A stretch of 23,583 nt of DNA from JBMNKL01 sp050261495 (GTDB lineage: Bacteria > Bacillota > Clostridia > Acetivibrionales > DTU013), in assembly GCA_050261495.1 (NCBI GenBank), contig JBLNDI010000151.1, positions 1 to 23,583 on the forward strand. The letters run 5' to 3'. Under the pieces are notes generated by a model, which saw only the letters and a program-made list of their open reading frames with translations, was not told where the DNA came from and ran no database searches. The position numbers and the translations under genes are program-made. This document shows positions 1 through 6,593 of this stretch, in pieces. Every line of letters starts with the position of its first letter. Position 1 is the first letter of the stretch.

Positions 1-675
1 GCCGGTGTGAGCGGCGCGGCAATAGCGTTGCAAAAGGGCATAAGCGGTATAAATTTCGACGAATGGGTAAAAGTTATTTACGGTTTGGGGCTGTCGTTGT
101 TTTTAGGTCTTATATCAGGATGGCTGGTCGTTAAGACCACGGAGAAAATTTTCAGAAGAATTGACCGGAGTAAAGCAAATACAGCATTCGGGTATGCACA
201 GATTGCAAGTGCAGCCGGAATGGCTTTCATGCACGGCGCACAGGATGGCCAGAAATTCATGGCGGTGTTCATGCTCGGCATGTTTCTTGCGCAGGGACAA
301 GTCGGCGCCGGAGGATTTGTAATCCCCATCTGGCTGATAGTCCTCTGTTCCGTGGTAATGGCGCTGGGCACATCGATCGGCGGCATGCGCATAATCAAAT
401 CCGTGGGGATGGACATGGTAAAGCTGGAAAAATACCAGGGTTTTTCCGCCGACCTGGCGGGCGTCTTGTGCCTGTTTACGGCTTCAGTGCTGGGACTTCC
501 GGTTAGTACAACACATACAAAGACAACGGCGATAATGGGCGTCGGGGCCGCAAAGCGCATATCATCGGTAAACTGGAGCGTAGTGAAGGAAATGCTGCTT
601 GCATGGGTTTTGACATTTCCGGGGTGCGGGGTGATCGGTTTTTTAATGGCGTTGTTATTTATTAGAATATTCTGA
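1..675 (+). CDS. pit: Inorganic phosphate transporter, PiT family (5' end cut by window)
   Basis: This is the C-terminal part of a PiT-family low-affinity phosphate permease, which takes up phosphate with a cation across the inner membrane. The frame is open from base 1, so the GTG at 7 is almost certainly internal and the true start lies outside the window. About 224 residues are visible. They contain several hydrophobic segments and the family's second repeat signature: a GTSIGG stretch and, further on, GLPVSTTHTKTTAIMGVG, which matches the PiT 'PVSTTH' motif. The final residues form a hydrophobic helix ending in FIRIF. A DUF47/PhoU-like gene follows after 36 bp, the usual partner of PiT genes in Firmicutes, which strengthens the call. 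Specificity for phosphate rather than sulfate is inferred from this neighbour. Confidence 0.93.
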   Translation, partial: AGVSGAAIALQKGISGINFDEWVKVIYGLGLSLFLGLISGWLVVKTTEKIFRRIDRSKANTAFGYAQIASAAGMAFMHGAQDGQKFMAVFMLGMFLAQGQVGAGGFVIPIWLIVLCSVVMALGTSIGGMRIIKSVGMDMVKLEKYQGFSADLAGVLCLFTASVLGLPVSTTHTKTTAIMGVGAAKRISSVNWSVVKEMLLAWVLTFPGCGVIGFLMALLFIRIF

Positions 676-711
676 TATTGAAAAAATATAATGGATAGGG
701 AAGGAACGAAC

Positions 712-1335
712 ATGTTTAGTAAAAAAGATGTTAATTATTTTGATACTTTTGTAGAATTGGCAAGTTATTCATGTAAGGCGGCAGACTTGCTGAAGAATAT
801 TATGAATAGCTACGATGCAGAGCAGTTGCGCAATAAAATGAAGGAAATGCATGATATTGAACACAGCGGGGATGTAGCCAGGCACAAGATGATAAGAAGG
901 CTTGCAAAGGAATTCATTACCCCTATAGAACGCGAAGACATCATGGCAATGGCGGATTCGATAGACACTGTTACAGATACGATCGAAGACGTGTTGATGC
1001 GGATGTACATGTATAATATAAAAAGTGTAACTGAATATGCCCGAAAAATGACTGACATTATAGTGCAGTGCTGCAATTCTCTGAAAATCGCGCTGGATGA
1101 ATTTAAGAATTTCCGCAAGTCGCATAAACTGCATGAACTGATAGTCGAGGTCAACAGGCTGGAAGAAGAAGGGGATGATCTATATACCGAGGCCACCAGG
1201 CACTTGTATGTAAATTGCACTGATTTCAAGGAACTGGTCGCGTGGGATACGACGTATCATTACCTGGAAAAATGCTGTGATATGTGCGAAGATGTCGCGG
1301 ATGTCATAGAAAATGTCATAATGAAGAATTCTTAA
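712..1335 (+). CDS. DUF47 family PhoU-like protein, Pit accessory
   Basis: A cytoplasmic all-helical protein of 207 residues of the DUF47/PhoU-like (Pit accessory) family, thought to modulate the neighbouring phosphate permease. I see long charged amphipathic helices, the family's REDIMAMADSIDTVTDTIEDV segment near the middle and an acidic EEEGDDLYTEA stretch; such acidic clusters bind metals in PhoU-like folds. A longer frame opens at the ATG at 691, but the ATG at 712 is preceded at a normal distance by AGGGAAGGA, and the protein then begins MFSKKDVNYFD, a usual opening for the family. It follows the PiT gene closely and is very likely co-transcribed with it. No terminator was seen after it. 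Confidence 0.9.
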   Translation: MFSKKDVNYFDTFVELASYSCKAADLLKNIMNSYDAEQLRNKMKEMHDIEHSGDVARHKMIRRLAKEFITPIEREDIMAMADSIDTVTDTIEDVLMRMYMYNIKSVTEYARKMTDIIVQCCNSLKIALDEFKNFRKSHKLHELIVEVNRLEEEGDDLYTEATRHLYVNCTDFKELVAWDTTYHYLEKCCDMCEDVADVIENVIMKNS

Positions 1336-1409
1336 TTTGCTCAATGCGTGCATTCCGGAATCCGGCGGGATATGATGCGGCATCTCTGCGCAAATGAGGT
1401 GAGGGAAGA

Positions 1410-2477
1410 ATGAAAGCTATCGTTTTGACCGGCGGCGGCTCTTCCGGGCATGTAACGCCGAATATAGCTTTATTACCCGGTTTGAAACGGGCCGGTTATA
1501 CAATACATTACATAGGGTCGCATTCCGGGATTGAGAAGCAACTGATAGAAAAGGAAGGCATACCATACCACTCAATCAGTACCGGAAAGCTTCGCAGGTA
1601 TTTCGACCTGAAAAATTTTACCGATGTTTTCAGGGTTGTTGCCGGAATTGGGCAAGCATATGCGCTGCTGGGGAAAATAAAACCTGTTGCAGTATTCAGC
1701 AAGGGCGGCTTTGTGTCATGTCCCGTCGTCTGGGCTGCCTGGCTTAGAGGGATTCCTTCGGTTATCCATGAATCCGACATGACTCCGGGGCTTACAAACA
1801 GGTTATCCATGCCTTTTGCAAAAAAAGTATGCTATACGTTTCCCGAAACGGAGCCTCATATCCCGGCAAGAAAAGGAATCAGGACAGGGATGCCCATAAG
1901 GGAAAGCCTTTTGACGGGGAGCCGCACGACGGGCAGAAGAATTTGCGGTTTCAGCAATGCAAAACCGGTTGTCCTGGTAATCGGAGGCAGCCTTGGGTCC
2001 GAGAAGATCAACGGTATTGTGCGGAATACGCTTGATACCCTGTTAAAAGATTTCAACATCTGCCATATATGCGGAAAAGGCAATTTAAACAGGGAATTGG
2101 AGAATAGGGAAGGATACAGGCAATTCGAGTATGTTGATGAAGAGCAGCCCCATTTATATGCGCTGGCTGACTTGGTGGTATCAAGAGCCGGAGCGACGGT
2201 AATATGCGAAATACTGGCAATTGGAAAGCCAAGCCTTCTCATTCCGTTATCAAGAGCGGCGAGCAGGGGAGACCAGATACTGAACGCCGCATCATTCGAG
2301 AAAAATAATTACGGCATGGTTCTGCTTGAAGAAAATCTTAACGAGAAGTCCTTTGTAAAAGCAATATATGAGCTTAAGGCCGCAGCATCCAGGTTTACCG
2401 AAGCAATGAAAAAGAACATACAGACAAACGGGACTGCAGCAGTCCTTGAGACCCTGGAAAGAGTAATAAACGGATAA
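1410..2477 (+). CDS. murG: MurG-like UDP-GlcNAc:undecaprenyl-PP-MurNAc-pentapeptide transferase (stand-alone paralogue)
   Basis: A GT28-family glycosyltransferase of 355 residues, predicted to add N-acetylglucosamine to lipid I to give lipid II at the inner face of the membrane. The acceptor-site glycine loop reads TGGGSSGHVTPN (residues 7-18, with His14), rather than the GGTGGH of canonical MurG. Further motifs are HESDMTPGLTNR (120-131), IGGSLGSEKIN (191-201), SRAGATVICEI (258-268) and PLSRAASRGDQILNA (279-293). From memory, this pattern matches the second MurG of the Bacillus cereus group and many clostridia, a branch separate from the murG of the division cluster. GAGGTGAGG sits just before the ATG. 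It lies next to phosphate genes, about 17 kb from the murA-ftsZ remnant in this window, so it may be an extra copy and not the main enzyme. Confidence 0.88.
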   Translation: MKAIVLTGGGSSGHVTPNIALLPGLKRAGYTIHYIGSHSGIEKQLIEKEGIPYHSISTGKLRRYFDLKNFTDVFRVVAGIGQAYALLGKIKPVAVFSKGGFVSCPVVWAAWLRGIPSVIHESDMTPGLTNRLSMPFAKKVCYTFPETEPHIPARKGIRTGMPIRESLLTGSRTTGRRICGFSNAKPVVLVIGGSLGSEKINGIVRNTLDTLLKDFNICHICGKGNLNRELENREGYRQFEYVDEEQPHLYALADLVVSRAGATVICEILAIGKPSLLIPLSRAASRGDQILNAASFEKNNYGMVLLEENLNEKSFVKAIYELKAAASRFTEAMKKNIQTNGTAAVLETLERVING

Positions 2478-2487
2478 TTATTGATGT

Positions 2488-2724
2488 TTACATGAACACC
2501 GTTTGAGTATTATTCTCTTCAAGCAATAAATTGCATTTGCGAATTATCTCATTCGCTTCCCGCCTTTTTGCTTCGGAAGTGATACTGTCGATATTATTTG
2601 ATAAAAAGCTTATTTTTAACTCGGTAAAGCTTAAGAATTCTTCATAAGTTATCCTCTGTTTCCTATACATCTCATGGATGACCTTCAGCATTAGTACGGC
2701 GCATTCAGTTAACTCGGATAACAT
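2488..2724 (-). CDS. Small hypothetical helical protein, divergent from agrB
   Basis: I do not recognise this 78-residue protein. It looks soluble, with no signal peptide or membrane segment, and is predicted to be mostly alpha-helical and charged (for example TSEAKRREANEIIRKCNLLLEEN towards the C terminus). On its own strand the ATG is preceded by GAAGAGGT about seven bases upstream, a good ribosome site, which is why I accept it as real. It is convergent with murG (10 bp between stops) and divergent from agrB across about 260 bp, so it may share the Agr control region. Function is unknown. Confidence 0.6.
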   Translation of the reverse strand: MLSELTECAVLMLKVIHEMYRKQRITYEEFLSFTELKISFLSNNIDSITSEAKRREANEIIRKCNLLLEENNTQTVFM

Positions 2725-2985
2725 AACACAACCTCTTCATTTTTTATGCACATAAAAATATCATTATTTAAGATAATTGTCAATTAATATGAATATTTCC
2801 TGGTATTATTACCCGAGGGATATATGTCGAAAGCTGAAAGTTTTGCTTGAATCGCAATACGAAAAAAATTATGTTTTTTATCGAAAACAAGAAACCCTTC
2901 ATTTGATAAAAATAAACACTACTTCGATAAAAAAAGTAAATTTTGCCCAATCAAATAGTAGAATCATATTAGGCAGGTGTTGACA
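2725..2985. other. Divergent intergenic region upstream of agrB
   Basis: About 260 bp of AT-rich DNA between the small reverse gene and agrB. It holds a perfect 12-bp inverted repeat, TTTTTTATCGAA (2874-2885) and TTCGATAAAAAA (2923-2934), and a second copy-like element TTTGATAAAAAT at 2902-2913. A 68-codon frame spans 2777-2983, but its composition follows the AT-rich DNA and I see no ribosome site for it. The agrB ribosome site AGGCAGG lies at 2971-2977. Confidence 0.55.
2902..2935 (+). promoter_or_regulatory. Candidate AgrA (LytTR) direct-repeat site
   Basis: TTTGATAAAAAT at 2902 and TTCGATAAAAAA at 2923 form an imperfect direct repeat with starts exactly 21 bp apart, about two helical turns. 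LytTR regulators such as AgrA typically bind two roughly 9-bp direct repeats at this spacing just upstream of a poor -35 box. A weak -10 candidate TAGAAT lies at 2959-2964 with no convincing -35. The assignment rests on spacing and position; the repeat sequence does not obviously match the staphylococcal AgrA consensus. Confidence 0.3.
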
Positions 2986-3582
2986 TTGTTCAGCAGAATA
3001 AGCAATTATATGACAGACATGATTTACGAGACATTACCCGGAATCGAGCCGGAAAGACGCGAGATAATAGAATACGGAGTATATATGACGGTCTCCGAGT
3101 TAGTCAAAATTACGGTAATGATAATTTTATCCGCTGTTATCGGCGTCCTTCCGTATGTGCTGTGCGTTATAGTCGTATTTGGTATGCAGAGGATGCTGCT
3201 TGGAGGAGTCCATGCCAAATCGCAATGGGGCTGCATGATTTCGTATTCTATCATTGTATTCTGTATAATAGCTTTATCATATGTGTCACAGGTGGACAGG
3301 TTGTATCTTATGATACCAATTGTGCCTTTTTCGTATATCACTGCGTACAAGTATGCGCCTGCGGACCTGCCGCAGAAGCCTGTCAAATCGAAAAGGCAGA
3401 GGAAACAGCTCAGGGTCGGGGGATACATTCTGCTGGCCGTTTTGTTCACGGCGGCGTATTTCCTGGATAGGATATGGTCAAATATCATACTCTTTACGTG
3501 CTTTGTCGTATCGGCTTTAATGACACCCTTGGTGTACAGAATAACAAAAAACAAGTATGGAAGAGAGGAGGCGCCGGTATGA
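2986..3582 (+). CDS. agrB: AgrB-like accessory gene regulator, autoinducer-processing membrane peptidase
   Basis: AgrB is a membrane cysteine endopeptidase that removes the C-terminal tail of AgrD and forms the thiolactone ring. The catalytic pair is visible in GGVHAKSQWGC: His76 and Cys83, seven residues apart, near the expected positions in the family. Hydrophobic segments follow at about 44-65, 84-98 and 103-116, with two more in the C-terminal half and a basic loop (KPVKSKRQRKQLR) between. I choose the TTG at 2986 because AGGCAGG ends eight bases upstream; the GTG at 2977 and TTG at 2980 are in frame but overlap or crowd that site. The length, 198 residues, is typical. The stop overlaps the agrD start (ATGA), implying coupled translation. 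Confidence 0.93.
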   Translation: MFSRISNYMTDMIYETLPGIEPERREIIEYGVYMTVSELVKITVMIILSAVIGVLPYVLCVIVVFGMQRMLLGGVHAKSQWGCMISYSIIVFCIIALSYVSQVDRLYLMIPIVPFSYITAYKYAPADLPQKPVKSKRQRKQLRVGGYILLAVLFTAAYFLDRIWSNIILFTCFVVSALMTPLVYRITKNKYGREEAPV

Positions 3583-3722
3583 AGAAGAATTACCTGAAGT
3601 TCCTCATTTGTTCCGCAGCTATGATCGGAGTATTTTTGGCATCCGCAGTCTCGGCACATGGATGCTGGTTCTGGTTAATACACCAGAGAGAGTGTCCAAA
3701 GGCATTAATAAAGGAAGATTGA
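3579..3722 (+). CDS. agrD: AgrD-like cyclic lactone autoinducer prepeptide
   Basis: A 47-residue AgrD-type precursor. It has a basic, hydrophobic N-terminal leader (MKKNYLKFLICSAAMIGVFL), a short ASAVSAHG linker, the likely ring core CWFWL (residues 29-33) and a polar tail IHQRECPKALIKED. The tail keeps the proline and acidic/lysine pattern recognised by AgrB. By comparison with clostridial AgrD peptides, the mature signal is most simply a five-residue thiolactone closed between Cys29 and Leu33, perhaps with a short exocyclic N-terminal tail. GAGAGGAGG lies upstream within the end of agrB, and the ATG overlaps the agrB TGA. A stem-loop follows at once. The exact ends of the mature peptide are inferred. 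Confidence 0.88.
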   Translation: MKKNYLKFLICSAAMIGVFLASAVSAHGCWFWLIHQRECPKALIKED

Positions 3723-3745
3723 AAAAGGGGTTCAAAACCCCTTTT
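3723..3745. terminator. Bidirectional hairpin between agrBD and agrCA
   Basis: AAAAGGGGTT (3723-3732) pairs with AACCCCTTTT (3736-3745) across a 3-nt loop. With A-runs and T-runs on both sides it can act as an intrinsic terminator in either direction. The agrC stop codon (3732-3734) lies inside the hairpin, so the two convergent operons share it. Confidence 0.8.
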
Positions 3746-5021
3746 CGCATGCTATTTCCAGTGTCTGTGTAAATACATTTTCCTGAAAACCTGTTGAGTG
3801 AAGAATATTGTCATACTTGCCTATGATTTTCTTGGCAATTGCCAGTCCCATGCCCCTGTTCTCGCCTTTTGTCGAGTAACCCTCCTTGTATATGGCTTTG
3901 ATGTCCGGCGTGTCCAGGCAGCCGTTTGAAATCGTTATTTCCGTGCTCTTTTCGCCTTTGCGTATTAAAATGTCTACTTGTTTGGAAGCCTTCTCGGCCT
4001 CTTCGATGGCATTGTCCAGGAAAATTCCGACGATTTCACACAACTCCGAGATTTTTACACCGGGTATGCTTTCGACTTCTCCGATTACGCTCAGTTCCAC
4101 GTTTACGCCCTTCTCGGACGCCTGGTTAATTTTAGAAGAGATTATTCCGAAAAGGCCGGCGTTTTTGATGTTGTAAATTTCCATGCTGGTGCCGTACTCG
4201 GAGTTATGTGCGATCAACTCGGAGACGTATTGCTTAAGCTCATTTATTTTATCCATTTTCAGCATCGAATAAATAACGGTGAGAGTGTTGCTCCAGTCAT
4301 GCTTGATTCTTCTAAGGTCGAACAGCGTGCTTCGGAGCGATTCGTTGTAGAATTTCTGCTGTGCCAGTTCTTCCTCATTGATAGCTTTTCTGAAGGTGAT
4401 GAACCATACCAATATGATGAATAAGCAATATAATATGGTTATAACTGAGATGATAGCATATGCAGTAAAATTGAATACATCCATGTAATGGTGCAGCGCA
4501 AAGAATGCGGCAACCACCAAAACTGTGAATGCTGTCAAAAGATAAAGGAATTTGTTGCGGTTTACAGCCACGACATAGTTTTTAAATGGTTTTATGATGA
4601 GAAACAGTAATAATGCAATAATATTTGCAGATAAGTTTCCTATAAGCGGTAAAATTTTACTCGTATGAATTGAATTTACAATTAAGTCGTTTGTAATGTA
4701 GCTTGCTGCCACTGCAACCAATGCATCGCTTATTGCCATGCCGATTGTATATATTGCAAATGAGATGAACGATTGAAGCAATGACGCCTTAAACAAAACC
4801 TTAATAATAATTACGTCTATAATAAATAATGCAATAGGTCTAACTGGCGAGGAGGCTAAATATATGGAAACAAACCCGCTTGTCAGGCTGAAAACTGCTA
4901 TAAATATCAGTCTTCTTTTAGTACTTATGGTAAAGCCGAATATCGAATAAAAGAAGTATGTAATCAGTAATGCGCCGATAAGCGATGAAAAAATGTTGAT
5001 TAAAAAAAACTCATAACCCAT
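3732..5021 (-). CDS. agrC: AgrC-like quorum-sensing histidine kinase
   Basis: Predicted receptor kinase for the AgrD-derived peptide, 429 residues. The first roughly 210 residues are strongly hydrophobic and can form six to seven membrane helices, as in AgrC sensor domains. A helical linker follows, then the phosphoacceptor motif LRRIKHDWSN with His241 (the AgrC/SpoB-type 'KHD.xN' pattern), and an ATPase domain with the N box FLDNAIEEA (Asn337) and the glycine box GENRGMGLAIAKK (386-398). A longer frame begins at 5093, but the ATG at 5021 is preceded by AAAGGAGAAG and opens directly into a membrane segment. This start overlaps the end of the LytTR regulator by 11 bp. The gene lies on the opposite strand to agrBD and converges with it, unlike the staphylococcal BDCA order. 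Confidence 0.92.
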   Translation of the reverse strand: MGYEFFLINIFSSLIGALLITYFFYSIFGFTISTKRRLIFIAVFSLTSGFVSIYLASSPVRPIALFIIDVIIIKVLFKASLLQSFISFAIYTIGMAISDALVAVAASYITNDLIVNSIHTSKILPLIGNLSANIIALLLFLIIKPFKNYVVAVNRNKFLYLLTAFTVLVVAAFFALHHYMDVFNFTAYAIISVITILYCLFIILVWFITFRKAINEEELAQQKFYNESLRSTLFDLRRIKHDWSNTLTVIYSMLKMDKINELKQYVSELIAHNSEYGTSMEIYNIKNAGLFGIISSKINQASEKGVNVELSVIGEVESIPGVKISELCEIVGIFLDNAIEEAEKASKQVDILIRKGEKSTEITISNGCLDTPDIKAIYKEGYSTKGENRGMGLAIAKKIIGKYDNILHSTGFQENVFTQTLEIACEKGF

Positions 5022-5739
5022 ATGAACTGCTTCTCCTTTCACTATTAAAGAAATCGGGTCCGAATTTAATGCCAAGCTTGCATTTGAATCCATTGGTTAA
5101 AACTATACTTTTGTCTTTTTTATCGACATAATCTATATAATCTTTATTGATAACTATAGACCTGCGGCATTTGACAAACCTGGGATCGTTCAGCCTCATG
5201 AGCAGTGAATCAAGGCTGTCGTATACTTCCAACACCCGGTTCGACGTGTGAATGATTGTTTTCGTGCCTTCCCTCTGCATATGGATTATGGTATCTATCG
5301 GAACGTAATAAATGCGTGATCCGGAATTTATTTCGATTATCCTCTTTCCGCTCTCACGCATTTCGATTTCCTTATACAGCTTTAAAAGGCATTTTTCAAG
5401 GTTGCGGCCGAACGGCTTGGTAATGAAATGGTACGCATTGACGTCAAAAGCCTGGTGCATGTACTCGAGCAACCCGGTGCAGAAAATTATCTCGACGTTC
5501 ATATTTTCCTTGCGCAGGCATTTGGCAATATAAAGTCCGTTGACTTCCGAACGGAGGTTAATGTCAATTATGCAGACGTTAACCGACTGCTTCCGGACTT
5601 CCTTAATAAACTCCTTGTATTCTGTCGTGGCAATTACGATCTTCCCCTTGATATTATTCTTTTTGAACCATGCAGGAATAATCTGCTCGTACTCCTCAAG
5701 AAGCTTAATATTGTCATCAAGAATGGCAATAGACAGCAA
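5011..5739 (-). CDS. agrA: AgrA-like LytTR response regulator
   Basis: A 242-residue response regulator with a receiver domain (about 1-125) and a C-terminal LytTR DNA-binding domain (about 135-240). The receiver shows the acidic pair Asp8-Asp9, the phosphoacceptor Asp59 in VCIIDINLRSEVNG and Lys108 in FITKPF. The LytTR part contains RIYYVPIDTIIHMQREGTK and later RFVKCRRSIVINKDYI, the usual signature. It presumably receives phosphate from the adjacent AgrC and drives agrBD. The frame extends to an ATG further upstream, but AAGGAG sits eight bases before the TTG at 5739, so I place the start there (MLSIAILDDN). The kinase gene begins within its last codons, so the two are translationally linked. 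Confidence 0.92.
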   Translation of the reverse strand: MLSIAILDDNIKLLEEYEQIIPAWFKKNNIKGKIVIATTEYKEFIKEVRKQSVNVCIIDINLRSEVNGLYIAKCLRKENMNVEIIFCTGLLEYMHQAFDVNAYHFITKPFGRNLEKCLLKLYKEIEMRESGKRIIEINSGSRIYYVPIDTIIHMQREGTKTIIHTSNRVLEVYDSLDSLLMRLNDPRFVKCRRSIVINKDYIDYVDKKDKSIVLTNGFKCKLGIKFGPDFFNSERRSSSYGL

Positions 5740-5763
5740 GCATCTCACTCCTTCAAAATCCAA

Positions 5764-6049
5764 AAATATAATATACCAACATAGTTTTGGCTGAACCAGC
5801 GTTTTTCTCCTGTGTGACTTCTTAAATAATTAGGAGAAGAAAAATGTAATAAAAAAAATCATTTAGTAATTAAGTATAGTATACTATTGCAATTTGTTCT
5901 TGAAAAGGGAGATTTTTTTTGATTTTAGTATACTTTTCTTAGAAAAGGAAATATCTGGACGCATAACAAGGAACGGCGCCCTTTTTATTCTGTTGTACGA
6001 CCTTATGCAAAGCTTGGATAATGCCAGCAACGCGGTTCTTAATCGAATT
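5764..6049. other. Intergenic region upstream of agrA with repeated TAGTATACT palindromes
   Basis: About 286 bp, AT-rich, between the LytTR gene and the zinc-ribbon gene. It contains the perfect 10-bp palindrome TAGTATACTA (5877-5886) and a second TAGTATACT (5926-5934) 49 bp away. On the reverse strand, TTTTCA and TATACT are separated by 17 bp and could form the agrA promoter overlapping the first palindrome (weak support). An 80-codon forward frame from 5894 overlaps the zinc-ribbon gene and looks spurious. Confidence 0.4.
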
Positions 6050-6262
6050 CTAGCCGTGACAGCATCCGCCGCAGACGTTTATGTTCGGACATTCGTTCCT
6101 GGCAGTTTTCCGAGAATGTATGATGTTTACGTTTGAAAAAACGGTTTCCAATTCATTGCTTCCGCATTTGGGACACTTAATCCGCTTGTTTTCCCTGTCA
6201 CTCATGGAAGCCATAATATTGAATACTTCGCCGCACTTGCATTTTAAATCGTAAAAAGGCAT
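6050..6262 (-). CDS. FmdB-family zinc ribbon protein
   Basis: A 70-residue protein beginning MPFYDLKCKCGEVFN, with the paired cysteine motifs CKC (8-10) and CPKCG (30-34) that make an FmdB/CxxC_CxxC_SSSS-type zinc ribbon. The C terminus ECPNINVCGGCCHG is unusually cysteine-rich and could bind a second metal. FmdB-family proteins are widespread and mostly uncharacterised; some were linked to regulation of formamidase or to nucleic-acid binding. The start is well supported by AGAGGAGGT just upstream, and a strong promoter precedes it. It appears to be a single-gene unit. Confidence 0.85.
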   Translation of the reverse strand: MPFYDLKCKCGEVFNIMASMSDRENKRIKCPKCGSNELETVFSNVNIIHSRKTARNECPNINVCGGCCHG

Positions 6263-6292
6263 ATTGACCTCCTCTGGCTGAATTGCATGTAT

Positions 6293-6321
6293 ATTGTAGC
6301 ATTTTGAAAGTTCCGTTTCAA
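6293..6321 (-). promoter_or_regulatory. Sigma-A promoter for the zinc ribbon gene
   Basis: On the reverse strand, TTGAAA (6321-6316) and TACAAT (6298-6293) are separated by 17 bp, about 25 bp upstream of the start codon. Confidence 0.7.
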
Positions 6322-6372
6322 CATGTGAACACGAGAATAGACGAATAATAAGGCAAGCTCGCGTAAAACAAC

Positions 6373-6396
6373 AAAGCCGCCTGTTCAGGCGGCTTT
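6373..6396 (-). terminator. Intrinsic terminator after tRNA-Lys
   Basis: AAAGCCGCCTG pairs with CAGGCGGCTTT (11 bp, 2-nt loop in the sequence). On the reverse strand it is followed by GTTGTTTT, downstream of the tRNA. Confidence 0.85.
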
Positions 6397-6412
6397 CAAG
6401 TAGTTTTTAGCC

Positions 6413-6488
6413 TGGTGCGCCATCAGGGACTCGAACCCGGGACACCCTGATTAAGAGTCAGGTGCTCTACCAACTGAGCTAATGGCGC
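6413..6488 (-). tRNA. tRNA-Lys(CTT)
   Basis: The reverse strand reads GCGCCAT at the 5' acceptor and ATGGCGC at the 3' side, followed by A and an encoded CCA. The D-arm AGCTCAGTTGGTAGAGC and the T-arm GGGTTCGAGTCCC are canonical. The anticodon stem CCTGA/TCAGG holds the loop CTCTTAA, giving anticodon CTT (lysine, AAG codons). Total length is 76 nt. Confidence 0.97.
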
Positions 6489-6504
6489 GTATCGGCACTA
6501 TCAT

Positions 6505-6534
6505 ATTATAATGGCTACCTGCCGCACTTGTCAA
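6505..6534 (-). promoter_or_regulatory. Strong promoter of the tRNA gene
   Basis: On the reverse strand, a consensus TTGACA (6534-6529), an 18-bp spacer and a consensus TATAAT (6510-6505). The -10 box ends 16 bp before the mature 5' end, leaving a short leader. Confidence 0.88.
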
Positions 6535-6553
6535 CACCATTTTCTCAGTTAAC

Positions 6554-6585
6554 CCGCCCCGCCCGCAAGCAAGGGAGCGGGGCGG
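6554..6585 (-). terminator. GC-rich hairpin downstream of leuA
   Basis: CCGCCCCGC (6554-6562) pairs with GCGGGGCGG (6577-6585) just after the leuA stop. It is a strong stem, but the reverse-strand 3' flank (GGTTAACTGAG) lacks a clear T-run, so termination is probable and not certain. Confidence 0.55.
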
Positions 6586-6593
6586 TAAACTCG

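Noticed and set aside
78..713. Long reverse frame across the PiT gene
   Set aside because: Shadow of the transporter; no ribosome site and no recognisable domain.
2478..2490. Shared terminator between murG and the small reverse gene
   Set aside because: Only about 10 bp separate the stops and no convincing stem with a T-run is visible.
2777..2983. 68-codon forward frame before agrB
   Set aside because: Lies in AT-rich control DNA with inverted repeats, no ribosome site, biased Tyr/Lys/Ile composition.
2980..3012. TTGACA at 2980 as a -35 box
   Set aside because: It lies at the agrB start, downstream of the ribosome site, and the nearest -10-like sequence is 20 bp away inside the gene.
5894..6136. 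80-codon forward frame
   Set aside because: Overlaps the zinc ribbon gene on the other strand, which has a clear promoter, ribosome site and domain.
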